Notes: generated by a model from the sequence alone, not told the origin. Positions 41,850-51,268 are shown, counted from the first letter of the stretch. The stretch is 64,000 nucleotides of DNA from JACKII01 sp965222315 (GCA_965222315.1 OZ244951.1:1178001-1242000); one strand, 5' to 3'. Numbers and translations are program-made.

Positions 41850-42722
41850 TTATCCTTGGCGGCCCGGTTTTGCCGATTTTTTGGCCATCCGTTTGCCTAA
41901 ACCCGCCATACCGATTGCGGCCGCCATGAGCACGAAGCTGGCCGGTACAGGCGTTTTGGTAACGTCCTCACCGCCGGGCAACCCGGTGTTCTGATTGTTG
42001 AGGGCGCTCAGGTCGTTCGGATCAATGCCGGTTTCGAAATTGTCGAAGCCGATGCCGATGTTCGACAATTTGGAGCCGGTGAAGAACAGTTCCAGGCGGT
42101 CGATATCGGTCAGCAACAGCCCATTCGCGGCAAAGAACGAATAGGTCAAAGCCTGTCCGTCGAGGGACTGGCTGTTGTTCACGGCGATCTGGCCGCTATC
42201 GATGCTGGCCAGCACGGAGCCATTGGCTGCGACCGCATCCACCCGCACGCCCTCGCTGGAGCTTTGGCTTTGCACGCCGTCCAGGTCCCAGACTTCCAGG
42301 GAAATGGGCGAGGTGGGAGCGACCAGATAGGACATGGTCAGGAACGGGGATTTGCGGTCGAAGTCGCCTTCGAAGAACCCGTCCCCCATTCGCATGAAGT
42401 AGTTACCAAGGCGGGCATTCGCTGCCGCGTCCCGGCCTTCGTCGATCACGAGCGTGCCGCGCACATCGGTGACGAAGCCAAACGTGTCGCCTCCGCGAAC
42501 ACCGCCGGTCGCCTCCGCACGCAGACTCATGCTTTGGCCGTCACTCAACCGGTTTCCCGGTGTGAAAATGACGCCTTCAGACTGGAAATCGTTATCAACT
42601 CGCTGATCATCGCTAGGTGTAACGCCGCCGACCGATTCTGTGTCGATCAATCCGGCTTGCACACCTGGCGCAAGAAGCAATGCTCCGGCCACGAGGGCGG
42701 AGCGTAAGGTTAGCTGGTTCAT
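41850..42722 (-). CDS. Exported protein with VPxPA/PEP-CTERM-like tail
   Basis: This 290-aa protein has a signal peptide (LRSALVAGALLLAPGVQAG) and a beta-rich body with no family I recognise. It contains VRGTLVIDEGRDAAANARLG, YLVAPTSPISLEVWDLDG and LTDIDRLELFFTGSKLSNIG. Near the end TKTPVPASFVLMAAAIGMAG, then LGKRMAKKSAK, forms the motif / helix / basic tail of a CTERM sorting signal, here VPAS rather than VPLPA. The gene stands alone; its upstream 170 bp are AT-rich and hold a TTGACA (minus strand, 42788-42793) as a possible -35. Role unknown. Confidence 0.82.
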   Translation of the reverse strand: MNQLTLRSALVAGALLLAPGVQAGLIDTESVGGVTPSDDQRVDNDFQSEGVIFTPGNRLSDGQSMSLRAEATGGVRGGDTFGFVTDVRGTLVIDEGRDAAANARLGNYFMRMGDGFFEGDFDRKSPFLTMSYLVAPTSPISLEVWDLDGVQSQSSSEGVRVDAVAANGSVLASIDSGQIAVNNSQSLDGQALTYSFFAANGLLLTDIDRLELFFTGSKLSNIGIGFDNFETGIDPNDLSALNNQNTGLPGGEDVTKTPVPASFVLMAAAIGMAGLGKRMAKKSAKPGRQG

Positions 42723-42766
42723 CTCTCTCTCCTGTAACGAACAGCTTCCCTAACCCGCGCCGTACA

Positions 42767-42793
42767 AATGTATCGTTCTTAAAATAATGTCAA
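42767..42793 (-). promoter_or_regulatory. Possible promoter of the CTERM protein gene
   Basis: On the minus strand TTGACA (42788-42793) and TACATT (42767-42772) are separated by 15 bp, slightly short of the usual 17. They lie in an AT-rich stretch 45-71 bp upstream of the start. Confidence 0.35.
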
Positions 42794-42893
42794 GAAATTC
42801 GTGGGAAAATAAATGATTATGCCATCGTATAATATGCTTAGCGCCCCGGTACTAATGCCTGGCAGGTGATGCCTTAGTACTCAGGCAGCCTGG

Positions 42894-44096
42894 TCAGGCG
42901 CGGTGGAAATGGACGGGCAATGTGCGCAAGCCGAGCAGCCGGTTGCTGGGAGTCCACGCCGGCTCACCTGCCAGACTGAAGTCTTTGTATCGCCCTATTA
43001 ACTCATTCAATACGCTACGGATTTCCAGCCGGGCCAGGTTCGCGCCCAGGCAGAAATGCACGCCTGCGCCAAAGCCAATATGCCGGTTCGGGCGGCGGGC
43101 GATGTCAAAGTCAAAAGGCCGGTCGAACTTGCTCTCGTCGCGGTTCGCCGAAAGCTCCCAGATCGTGATTTTCTGGTTTGCTGCGATCTTTTGGCCCGAA
43201 ATCTCGGTATCGGCCATCGCGGTCCGCCGCTTGTAGATGGAAGGCGTGGTCCATCGCACGATTTCCTCCAGCGCCCAGCGCATCAGGCCGGGGTCGTCCC
43301 GCAGCTTCTGCAACTGGTCTGGGTTTTGGATAAAGGCGAGCATCGACCCGCCAATTGCGCTGCGCGTGGTTTCCGATCCGGCGGAGAATAGCAGGATGAA
43401 AAAGGCCACCAGTTCCCGGTCGGTCAGCCGCTCGCCGTCGATAGATGCATGCGCGATGACCGAAAGAATATCGTCGCCGGGGTCCCGCAGTTTCTCTTGG
43501 ATCAGGTCGTTGCCATAGTCGCGGACCTTGCGGAAATACTCGGCGGAGATAACGCCGTCGCTCGGCTCCGCGACGCCTTTGTCCAGCCATTCAATCAGCA
43601 TGCCGCGGTCCTCACGGGGGACGCCGACCATGGCGCAGATCACCTGGAGCGGCAGTTCCTTTGCCACCCGATCGACGAAATCAAATTCCTGTTCGTCCTC
43701 GACCTCGTCGAGGATCTCGCTTGAGAGGCGCTGGACGTCGGCTTCCAGCTTGGCCAGAGTCGCGGGCGTAAAGCCGGTCGTTACCAATGCCCGTAACCGC
43801 GCGTGCTTCGGATTATCGGTCTGGATCATCATTTTGCCGGCGTAGGGATCGTCCATCAGCGTTGTACCGCCAAAGGCCCGGCCCGGGCCTTTCTCCGACG
43901 AAAACAGGTCCGGCTTGCGGAACACATGCTCGATATCGTCGTAGCGGCTGACCACCCAGAACCCTTCGCCGCCGGGCGTATGCTCGGTCGGTTCATGCCA
44001 GAACACCGGGTCGTTGGCGCGCAGGTGCCGGAAGAAGTCGTGCGGGAAGCCTTGGGCGAAGCTCTGACCGTTGGACAAGTCTATGGGGCTGGGCAT
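42894..44096 (-). CDS. Cytochrome P450
   Basis: This P450 of about 400 aa is soluble and of bacterial class I type. The I-helix motif is FSAGSETTRSAIGG, the ExxR is EEIVR in the K helix, and the heme loop is GFGAGVHFCLGANLARLE with the axial Cys. The N-terminal FPHDFFRHLRANDPVFWHEP and DDPYAGKMMIQTDNPKHARL are also typical. The ATG at 44096 gives the natural N-terminus. No ferredoxin or reductase gene is adjacent. It is divergent from an LLM monooxygenase gene across about 130 bp. Substrate unknown. Confidence 0.96.
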   Translation of the reverse strand: MPSPIDLSNGQSFAQGFPHDFFRHLRANDPVFWHEPTEHTPGGEGFWVVSRYDDIEHVFRKPDLFSSEKGPGRAFGGTTLMDDPYAGKMMIQTDNPKHARLRALVTTGFTPATLAKLEADVQRLSSEILDEVEDEQEFDFVDRVAKELPLQVICAMVGVPREDRGMLIEWLDKGVAEPSDGVISAEYFRKVRDYGNDLIQEKLRDPGDDILSVIAHASIDGERLTDRELVAFFILLFSAGSETTRSAIGGSMLAFIQNPDQLQKLRDDPGLMRWALEEIVRWTTPSIYKRRTAMADTEISGQKIAANQKITIWELSANRDESKFDRPFDFDIARRPNRHIGFGAGVHFCLGANLARLEIRSVLNELIGRYKDFSLAGEPAWTPSNRLLGLRTLPVHFHRA

Positions 44097-44225
44097 GGCG
44101 CGTTTCCGTTCTGTGCATCTGTGCAATTGTCTTTGCCGGGAAGGCTAGCGCGGCGCGCCCTTCCCGCCAACCGCTGAGGGCGTGTATTCTGCTTGTTCCA
44201 TCTTCTCGCTGCTCAAGGTCCGCCT

Positions 44226-45563
44226 ATGCCCGCCGGAAAACCCCGCCAACTCCGCCTTGGCGCGTTCATGCGCCCGGTCTCGATCCACACGGCTGCCTGG
44301 CGCTATCCGGGCGGCACGCCCGAAGCGAATTTCTCACTGGAGCACCTGGTCGCCTATGCACAGAAGCTGGAGCAGGGCTGTTTCGACGCCTTCTTCATGG
44401 CCGACCATCTGGCGGTCCTCAACATGCCGATGGACGGGCTGAAGCGCAGCGCCACCAACACGTCATTCGATCCACTGACCTTGCTGCCAGCGTTGGCGAT
44501 GATGACCAAGCGGCTAGGCCTGATCGCCACCGCCTCCACCACGTTCGAGCCGCCTTACATGATCGCCCGGCGCTTCGCCTCGCTGGATCACATCTCGAAG
44601 GGCCGGGCCGGCTGGAACATCGTCACGACCTCCAACCCCGATGCGGCGAAGAATTTTGGTCAGGACGAGCAGATGCCCCATGCCGACCGCTACAGGCGCG
44701 CACGGGAGTTCTATGAGGTGGTGACGGGCCTCTGGGATTCCTGGGCCGACGACGCCTTCATCCGCGACGTCGAAAGCGGCGTGTTCTTCGACCCGGCGAA
44801 GCTGCACGTGCTCGACCACCAGGGCGAGTTCTTCAAAGTCCGTGGACCGCTGAACATTGCCCGGCCGGTCCAGGGTTGGCCGCTGATCGTTCAGGCCGGC
44901 GCCTCTGACGCGGGCCGGCAACTGGCGGCGGAAACGGCGGAGATGGTCTTTGCCACCGCCCGCACCATCCCCGACGGCCAGGCCTATCTCTCCGACGTGA
45001 AAGGCCGGATGGAGGCTGCTGGCCGAAACCCGGAGCACATGAAGATCCTGCCGGGCGCGCTGGTCGTCGTCGGCGACAGCGAGGCGGAGGCGCGGGAAAA
45101 ACGCGCCTTGCTCGACAGCCTGGTCCATCTCGACAGCGGCCTCGGCTCGCTGGCGGTGGCGCTGTCGGCGGACGTGTCGGGTTTTGACCTGGACAAGCCG
45201 GTGCCCGAACACGAACTGCCGCCCACCAACGCCAGCCAAAGCGGCCGCGACCGGGTCCTGAAAATCGCCAGGGAGGATGGGCTGACCGTCCGGCAATTGG
45301 CGGGCCGGGTCGGCGGTTACGGCGGGCTCTCCATGGTCGGCACCGCGGCAAGCATCGCCGACCAGATGGAGGCCTGGCTGATGGAGCGTGCCTGCGACGG
45401 CTTCAACATCATGTTCCCCTACCTGCCTGCCGGGCTCGACGATTTCATCGATAAAGTGGTTCCGGAACTGCAACGCCGGGGTCTCTTCCGCACGGAGTAT
45501 GAAGGCAAGACCTTGCGGGAGAACCTGGGCGTGCCCAGACCGGAGAACCGTTACTTCCGCTAG
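44226..45563 (+). CDS. LLM-class flavin-dependent monooxygenase, NtaA/SnaA/DszA family
   Basis: This protein of about 445 aa belongs to the nitrilotriacetate/pristinamycin/DszA-type FMNH2-dependent monooxygenases. RLGAFMRPVSIHTAAWRYPG, FSLEHLVAYAQKLEQGCFDA and FFMADHLAV form the N-terminal barrel. ISKGRAGWNIVTTSNPDAAK and the FGQDEQMPHADRYRRAREFY region are family hallmarks. The start at 44226 follows AAGGT at seven bases. Such enzymes need a separate NAD(P)H:FMN reductase, not found here. The likely substrate is an aromatic, amine or sulfur compound. Confidence 0.92.
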   Translation: MPAGKPRQLRLGAFMRPVSIHTAAWRYPGGTPEANFSLEHLVAYAQKLEQGCFDAFFMADHLAVLNMPMDGLKRSATNTSFDPLTLLPALAMMTKRLGLIATASTTFEPPYMIARRFASLDHISKGRAGWNIVTTSNPDAAKNFGQDEQMPHADRYRRAREFYEVVTGLWDSWADDAFIRDVESGVFFDPAKLHVLDHQGEFFKVRGPLNIARPVQGWPLIVQAGASDAGRQLAAETAEMVFATARTIPDGQAYLSDVKGRMEAAGRNPEHMKILPGALVVVGDSEAEAREKRALLDSLVHLDSGLGSLAVALSADVSGFDLDKPVPEHELPPTNASQSGRDRVLKIAREDGLTVRQLAGRVGGYGGLSMVGTAASIADQMEAWLMERACDGFNIMFPYLPAGLDDFIDKVVPELQRRGLFRTEYEGKTLRENLGVPRPENRYFR

Positions 45564-45707
45564 CGGCCTGCTGGAACCACTAGCAGCGAACCCAGCCATG
45601 GTTTGGCGGTTCATGGCGAGGGAGGTCCGCTCTCTTGCCATTCCCCTTCGGCAGATCGCACGGTAGTCTTTCGTCTAACAAACCGTTCCGCCCTTGAGGA
45701 TTACCCC

Positions 45708-48700
45708 ATGAATTCCGGCAAGTTGCTCGTCGCCAACCGCGGCGAGATCGCCACGCGCATTGCCCGTGCCGCCGCCGAACTCCACGTGCCGACCGTCGCG
45801 GTCTATCCAGCGGACGACGCCGCCAGCCTGCATACGCGCAAGGCGGACGAGGCGGTTCAACTGCCGGGCAGGGGTGTTGCCGCCTATCTGGATGGTGCCG
45901 CGATCATTCAGGCCGCGAAGGATACCGGCGCAACCGCGATCCATCCGGGCTACGGCTTCCTCTCGGAGAACGCGGAGTTTGCCCGCACCTGCGCCGAGGC
46001 CGGCATCACCTTTGTCGGTCCCTCGCCCGAGAGCCTCGAACTGTTCGGTGACAAGCATGCCGCCCGGACCCTCGCCGTGGAGCAGGACGTGCCGACCCTG
46101 CCCGGTACCGCCGCCCCGACTTCCCTGGAAGACGCAAGGGCTTTCCTGAAAGACCTCGGCCCAAACGGCGCTGTTATGGTCAAGGCCGTGGCCGGTGGCG
46201 GCGGGCGCGGCATGCGGCCGGTCCTCACCGAAAGCGAGTTGGAAGAGGCCTTCACCCGCTGCCAGTCGGAGGCGCTGTCCGGCTTTGGCAATGGCGACCT
46301 TTATGTTGAGCGCCTCGTCCGCCGCGCCCGCCATATCGAGGTGCAGGTGGTCGGAGACGGCCAGGAAGTCTCCCACCTGTGGGAGCGGGATTGCTCGCTC
46401 CAACGCCGCCGCCAGAAGATTGTAGAGATCGCCCCCGCGCCAACCCTCGATCTGGTGGTGCGCGACAAGCTGCTGGATGCGGCGCTGCGGCTGACAGGGG
46501 CGGTGAATTACAAGAACCTCTGTACGGTCGAATTCCTGGTAGACGCCGACACGGGCGAGTTCTTCTTTATCGAAGCCAACCCCCGCCTCCAGGTCGAGCA
46601 CACGGTGACCGAGGAAGTCACCGGCCTGAATCTGGTCGAGGTGCAGTTGCAGATCGCGGCGGGCCAGACTCTCGCCGACCTCGGCCTCCGCAAGGACGAG
46701 GTACCCACGCCACGCGGCATCGCCGTGCAGTTGCGCGTCAACACGGAAACCATGCTGGCAGACGGTGAGGCCAAACCCGGTGGTGGCACGTTGACCGCCT
46801 TCGAGCCGCCCTCCGGCCGGGGTATCCGCGTCGATAGCTATGGCTATGCCGGCTATCGCACCAATCCGGCCTACGACTCGTTGCTGGCGAAGCTGATCGT
46901 TCACACTGGCTCCAAAAGTCTCCCCGATGCGATGACCAAGGCCTACCGCGCGCTCTGCGAGTTCCATGTGGCAGGCGTGCCCACCAACATCCCTTTCCTG
47001 CAAGCGCTGTTGCGGGAAGACGCGGTGAAGGAAGGCCGGACTGACACCGATTTCATCGGGGCCAACGCCGCCCGGCTGGTGGAGGCCGATCACGCCGCCC
47101 ACCCGCACCTGTTCTTCGCGCCGACGACAGAGGCGGGCTCCCGCCGTGGCCGGGCCGGAGCGAAGGTCGACTCGTCCGACCCGCTGGCAGTGCTCGCTTT
47201 CGGCCAGGCGGACGACAGGCAAGGTGCGGCTGCCCGCGCTGCGGCGGAGGAGCAATTGGCAGAGGGCATGGTCGCTGTCCGCACGCCACTCCAGGGCACC
47301 ATCATTTCCGTTACTGTTTCCGAGGGCGACGTCGTGTCCCGCGGCGCGCAGCTGGCCGTGATGGAAGCCATGAAGATGGAGCACGAGATCAAGTCGGAAA
47401 CCGCCGGCATCGTCCGCGCCATCCATGCCGAGGCTGGCGACACCATGTGGGAAGATCAGCTCCTCATCGCGCTGGAGCCCTCCGACTCGGCTGACGACGC
47501 TGTGTCCGCGGAAGAGGAAATAGACCCGGACTATATCCGCCCCGACCTGGCCGAAGTGCTGGAACGCAAGTCCCTGATCTATGACGAAAACCGGCCCCAG
47601 GCTGTCGCCCGCCGCCGCAAGACCGGCCACCGTACGGCTAGGGAAAACGTCGACGACCTGGTCAATCCTGACACCTTCATCGAATACGGCAGCATGGTCG
47701 TCGCGGCACAGGTGCGCCGCCGGAGCCTGGAAGACCTGCGCACCCGCAGCCCCGCCGACGGCATCATCGTCGGCATCGGCCAGGTGAACGAAGACCAGTT
47801 CGGCGATCCGGCCTCGCGGGTAGTGGTGCTGGCCTATGACTACACCGTTTTCGCCGGGACCCAGGGCGTCCACAATCATTGGAAGACGGACAAAGGCATC
47901 GACCTTGCCGACGATGGCCGCATGCCGGTTATCCTGTTCGCGGAGGGCGGCGGTGGCCGCCCCGGCGACGACGACTATGGCGGCTTCGTCGGCATGGACA
48001 CGTTCCACCACTTCATGAAGCTGTCGGGCCATGTGCCCATCGTCTGCATCGTCGCCGGGCGCTGCTATGCGGGCAATGCCTCGCTGGTCGGCGCGTCGGA
48101 TGTGGTAATCGCCACCCGCGACGCGAACATCGGGATGGGCGGCCCGGCCATGGTGGAAGGCGGCGGCCTGGGCGTATTTACGCCGGAGGATATCGGTCCA
48201 ACAGACGTGCAGTCGAAGAATGGCGTCATCGACATTCTGGTGGAGAACGAGGCCGAAGCGGTCCAGGTCGCCAAGAAGTACGTGTCCTATTTCCAGGGAC
48301 CGCTCAAGAATTGGACGGCCCCGGACCAGCGCCGCATGCGCCACATCGTGCCGGAGAACCGCCTGCGCATTTACGAAATCCGCGACGTGATCGAGACATT
48401 GGCCGATGAAGACTCGGTGCTCGAACTGCGCAAGGACTTCGGCAAGACCATCGTCACTTGCCTGATCCGGCTGGAGGGCAGGGCGGTCGGCGTCATCGCC
48501 AACGATCCGAAGCATCTGGGTGGCGCTATTGACAGCGACGGCTCAGACAAGGGCGCGCGCTTCATGCAACTTTGCGACGCCTACGACATTCCGATCGTCC
48601 ATCTCTGCGATACGCCGGGCATCATGGTCGGGCCGGAGATCGAAAAGACAGCCCTCGTCCGGCACGCCGCGCGCATGTTCGTAAACAGCGCGAACCTGAC

Positions 48701-49085
48701 GGTGCCCTATTTCACCGTGATCACGCGCAAGGCCTACGGCCTGGGCCAAAGCGCCATGGCGGGCGGCAATCTGCGCTTCCCGTATTTCTACGTCGCCTGG
48801 CCCACCGGCGAGTTCGCGCCGATGGGAATTGAGGGGCAGGTGAAGCTCGGCTACCGGGCCGACCTGGAAGCCTGCGAAGATCCGGAAGAGCGGCGGAAAC
48901 TCTACGAGAAGCTGGTGGCCGATCTCTATGAATCCGGCAAAGCCATCAACCGCACCGCCAACTTCTCGCTCGACGAGGTGATTGACCCGGCGGACACGCG
49001 CAAATGGGTGGTCAACCTGTTGGCGTCGATCCGTCCGCCGGCCCCGAGAGACAAGAAAAAGCGCCCGATGATCGACACGTGGTAG
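45708..49085 (+). CDS. Single-chain acyl-CoA carboxylase: biotin carboxylase, BCCP and carboxyltransferase fused
   Basis: This 1125-aa protein joins all parts of an acyl-CoA carboxylase. Residues about 1-450 are biotin carboxylase (KLLVANRGEIATRIARAAAE, HPGYGFLSENAEFA, FFIEANPRLQVEHTVTEEVT). Residues about 525-595 are a biotinyl domain with EAMKM, where Lys556 is the biotin site. The last 500 or so residues are carboxyltransferase with an N half (FIEYGSMVVAAQVRRRSLED, SGHVPIVCIVAGRCYAGNAS) and a C half (GGAIDSDGSDKGARFMQLCD, YFTVITRKAYGLGQSAMAGG). Such single-chain enzymes are known, for example long-chain acyl-CoA carboxylases. The start at 45708 follows GAGGA at eight bases. The substrate (acetyl-, propionyl- or long-chain acyl-CoA) is not predictable by reading. 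Confidence 0.93.
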   Translation: MNSGKLLVANRGEIATRIARAAAELHVPTVAVYPADDAASLHTRKADEAVQLPGRGVAAYLDGAAIIQAAKDTGATAIHPGYGFLSENAEFARTCAEAGITFVGPSPESLELFGDKHAARTLAVEQDVPTLPGTAAPTSLEDARAFLKDLGPNGAVMVKAVAGGGGRGMRPVLTESELEEAFTRCQSEALSGFGNGDLYVERLVRRARHIEVQVVGDGQEVSHLWERDCSLQRRRQKIVEIAPAPTLDLVVRDKLLDAALRLTGAVNYKNLCTVEFLVDADTGEFFFIEANPRLQVEHTVTEEVTGLNLVEVQLQIAAGQTLADLGLRKDEVPTPRGIAVQLRVNTETMLADGEAKPGGGTLTAFEPPSGRGIRVDSYGYAGYRTNPAYDSLLAKLIVHTGSKSLPDAMTKAYRALCEFHVAGVPTNIPFLQALLREDAVKEGRTDTDFIGANAARLVEADHAAHPHLFFAPTTEAGSRRGRAGAKVDSSDPLAVLAFGQADDRQGAAARAAAEEQLAEGMVAVRTPLQGTIISVTVSEGDVVSRGAQLAVMEAMKMEHEIKSETAGIVRAIHAEAGDTMWEDQLLIALEPSDSADDAVSAEEEIDPDYIRPDLAEVLERKSLIYDENRPQAVARRRKTGHRTARENVDDLVNPDTFIEYGSMVVAAQVRRRSLEDLRTRSPADGIIVGIGQVNEDQFGDPASRVVVLAYDYTVFAGTQGVHNHWKTDKGIDLADDGRMPVILFAEGGGGRPGDDDYGGFVGMDTFHHFMKLSGHVPIVCIVAGRCYAGNASLVGASDVVIATRDANIGMGGPAMVEGGGLGVFTPEDIGPTDVQSKNGVIDILVENEAEAVQVAKKYVSYFQGPLKNWTAPDQRRMRHIVPENRLRIYEIRDVIETLADEDSVLELRKDFGKTIVTCLIRLEGRAVGVIANDPKHLGGAIDSDGSDKGARFMQLCDAYDIPIVHLCDTPGIMVGPEIEKTALVRHAARMFVNSANLTVPYFTVITRKAYGLGQSAMAGGNLRFPYFYVAWPTGEFAPMGIEGQVKLGYRADLEACEDPEERRKLYEKLVADLYESGKAINRTANFSLDEVIDPADTRKWVVNLLASIRPPAPRDKKKRPMIDTW

Positions 49086-49150
49086 CGCACGCTCGGAACG
49101 GCGATGAACGGCCTTTCGGGATCACAATCTGAGTAATCGACTTTGGAAGG

Positions 49151-49193
49151 TCCCGGCTCTCCCGCGGTATCAAGTCCGGCGGGAGAGCCGGGA
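49151..49193. terminator. 15-bp inverted repeat between convergent genes
   Basis: TCCCGGCTCTCCCGC (49151-49165) and GCGGGAGAGCCGGGA (49179-49193) pair perfectly across 13 bases. It shares its core with the GC-rich repeats at 23.7 and 27.6 kb, so it may be a repeat element serving as a bidirectional terminator. Confidence 0.6.
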
Positions 49194-49211
49194 CTGTGCT
49201 CCGAACCAGCC

Positions 49212-50138
49212 TCAATCCTCCTGCTTCGGCGCGATGTTGGGGATACCGTTCATCAGACTTGCGGGAATCATCTCAACCAGGTCATCGACGGTGAACATGC
49301 CGTCGTTTTCGTGCTGGTACATGGAGCGCGCTTCCTCACCATAATAGTAGGTGTGGATCAGGCCCTTCTCGGCGTGGAAGATCTGGCCGTTCACGTCCGC
49401 CGACTCGTCCGTGCAGAGATAACCGACCATCGGCGCCACATATTCCGGCCCCGGCATGGCCATCCGCGCATCATACTGCGCCTGGGTGAGCAGCCCGCTC
49501 TCCAGCCGCCGTTTCCAGCCGGCAATGACGGCGTCGTTCACGGTCATGCGCGTTGCCGCCATCGGGCACATGGCGTTGGCCGTGATGCCATAGCGCCCGC
49601 ACTCCCGCGTGATAGTGCGGGTCAGGCCAATGATGCCCGCCTTGGCGGCGGCGTAGTTGCACTGGCCAACCGAGCCCTTGAACGCGTCCGACGAGAAGTT
49701 CACGATCCGGCCGTGGCGCTGGGTGCGCATCAGCTTGATCGCGTGGTGGCACATATTCCAGTGGCCTTTCAGGTGCACATTGATCACCTGGTCGAAGTCT
49801 TCCTCCGTCATGTTCCAGATCATGCGCTCGCGCAGCATGCCGGCGACATTGACCAGGAAGTCGATCTTGCCGAACGTATCGGCGCACTCCTTAACCATGC
49901 GCCCCGCGGTGTCGTATTCCGCGACCGAGCCGTAGTTGGCGATGGCACTGCCGCCAGCCGCCTTGATTTCGGAGACCACCTCGTCCGCCGGGCGCTCCTC
50001 CGTATCCTCCCCGCCGCGGCCAACGCCGGGGTCGTTGACGACGACGCTCGCGCCTTCTTTCGCGAGCAACAACGCGACCGCACGGCCAATGCCGCGGCCT
50101 GCTCCGGTAACAATTCCGGCTTTTCCTTCCAATCGCAT
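49212..50138 (-). CDS. SDR-family oxidoreductase
   Basis: This 308-aa short-chain dehydrogenase has the intact set: TGAGRGIG (NAD(P) loop), VNVAGML, Ser in NFSSDAF and YAAAK as the active-site Tyr/Lys. An insertion after VVVNDPG (GRGGEDTEERPADEVVSEIK) is typical of the group related to the dehydrogenase domain of peroxisomal multifunctional enzyme 2. The C-terminal 60 residues (YYYGEEARSMYQHENDGMF) extend the usual SDR length. It may act on a 3-hydroxyacyl-CoA or steroid-like substrate. It converges with the fused carboxylase gene and is divergent from the amidohydrolase gene. Confidence 0.92.
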   Translation of the reverse strand: MRLEGKAGIVTGAGRGIGRAVALLLAKEGASVVVNDPGVGRGGEDTEERPADEVVSEIKAAGGSAIANYGSVAEYDTAGRMVKECADTFGKIDFLVNVAGMLRERMIWNMTEEDFDQVINVHLKGHWNMCHHAIKLMRTQRHGRIVNFSSDAFKGSVGQCNYAAAKAGIIGLTRTITRECGRYGITANAMCPMAATRMTVNDAVIAGWKRRLESGLLTQAQYDARMAMPGPEYVAPMVGYLCTDESADVNGQIFHAEKGLIHTYYYGEEARSMYQHENDGMFTVDDLVEMIPASLMNGIPNIAPKQED

Positions 50139-50231
50139 GGGCTTTTCCTCCTATAGGCCTGTCGTTCAGGCGGTTTGTGATGCGGGAAATGCTAGTGCTA
50201 AGGTAGAATAAACCGCAACAAGGAAACGCCC

Positions 50232-51254
50232 ATGGCCTCCGAGAACGCCGCCTGGCTCGATCTGACCCAAGAAGAAACCCTCGAGCCCGACCTGCCGATC
50301 ATCGACCCGCACCACCACCTCTGGGATGCGCGGGGCGGGAACTATGTTCAGAAGCGCTACCTGCTTGATGACATGCTGGCCGACGTAAACAGCGGCCATA
50401 ACATCGTGAAGACCGTGTTCATCGAGTGCGGCGCCATGTTCCGCGCCGATGGACCGAAGCACATGGCCTATATCGGCGAGACGGAGTTCGTTAACGGCAT
50501 CGCCGCCATGTGCGCCTCCGGCATGTACGGTAAGACGCAGATCGCAGCGGGCATTGTCGGCAGTGCGCCGCTCCGCCAGGGCGACAAGCCGTCTGCTGAA
50601 GCGTTGGATGCGCAAATTCATGCGGGTAACGGCCGGTTCCGCGGCATCCGTGTCGGCGCGACCTGGGACGCGAGCCCGGAAGTGGAGAACCATCGCACCA
50701 ACCCGCCCGAAGGCATGTACGGCGATGCCACGTTCCGCGCAGGTTTCAAGCACCTGGGCCCCCGCAACCTAACCTTCGAGGCGTGGTGCTATCACACGCA
50801 AATCCCCGAACTGACCGAATTGGCGAAAGCCTTCCCGGACACCACCATCATCCTGGACCATTTTGGCGGCCCCATCGGCGTCGGCCCCTACGCGGGCAAG
50901 GAAGACGAAGTGTTCGCGGCCTGGAAGAAGGCCATCGGCCCGCTCGCCGAATGCCCGAACGTGATGGCGAAACTCGGCGGTATCGTGATGAAGGTGAATG
51001 GCTTTGCCTGGGATGAAAAGCCGAAGCCGCCGTCGAGCCAGGAACTGATGGAGCGCACGCGCCGCTACTACGAACACACGATCGACTTATTCGGGGTCGA
51101 GCGCTGCATGTTCGAGAGCAATTTCCCGGTCGACAAAATCGCCTGCAGCTACAATGTGCTCTGGAATTCCTTCAAGCGGCTAGCCGCAAACTATTCCGCA
51201 GCGGAGAAGGCGGCGCTCTTCCACGATACGGCTGCGCGGGTCTATCGGCTCTAG
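50232..51254 (+). CDS. Amidohydrolase-2 family protein (TIM-barrel metal-dependent hydrolase)
   Basis: This 340-aa protein begins near IIDPHHHLWDARGGNYVQKR, the HxH metal motif of the amidohydrolase-2 family. TIILDHFGGPIGVGPYAGKE and GVERCMFESNFPVDK carry further family motifs, including the conserved Asp/His positions. Family members include 2-pyrone-4,6-dicarboxylate lactonase and related lactonases/decarboxylases, so a lactone or carboxylate substrate is likely. DUF1491 follows after 14 bp. Confidence 0.9.
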   Translation: MASENAAWLDLTQEETLEPDLPIIDPHHHLWDARGGNYVQKRYLLDDMLADVNSGHNIVKTVFIECGAMFRADGPKHMAYIGETEFVNGIAAMCASGMYGKTQIAAGIVGSAPLRQGDKPSAEALDAQIHAGNGRFRGIRVGATWDASPEVENHRTNPPEGMYGDATFRAGFKHLGPRNLTFEAWCYHTQIPELTELAKAFPDTTIILDHFGGPIGVGPYAGKEDEVFAAWKKAIGPLAECPNVMAKLGGIVMKVNGFAWDEKPKPPSSQELMERTRRYYEHTIDLFGVERCMFESNFPVDKIACSYNVLWNSFKRLAANYSAAEKAALFHDTAARVYRL

Positions 51255-51268
51255 GGCCGGGGCACGCC

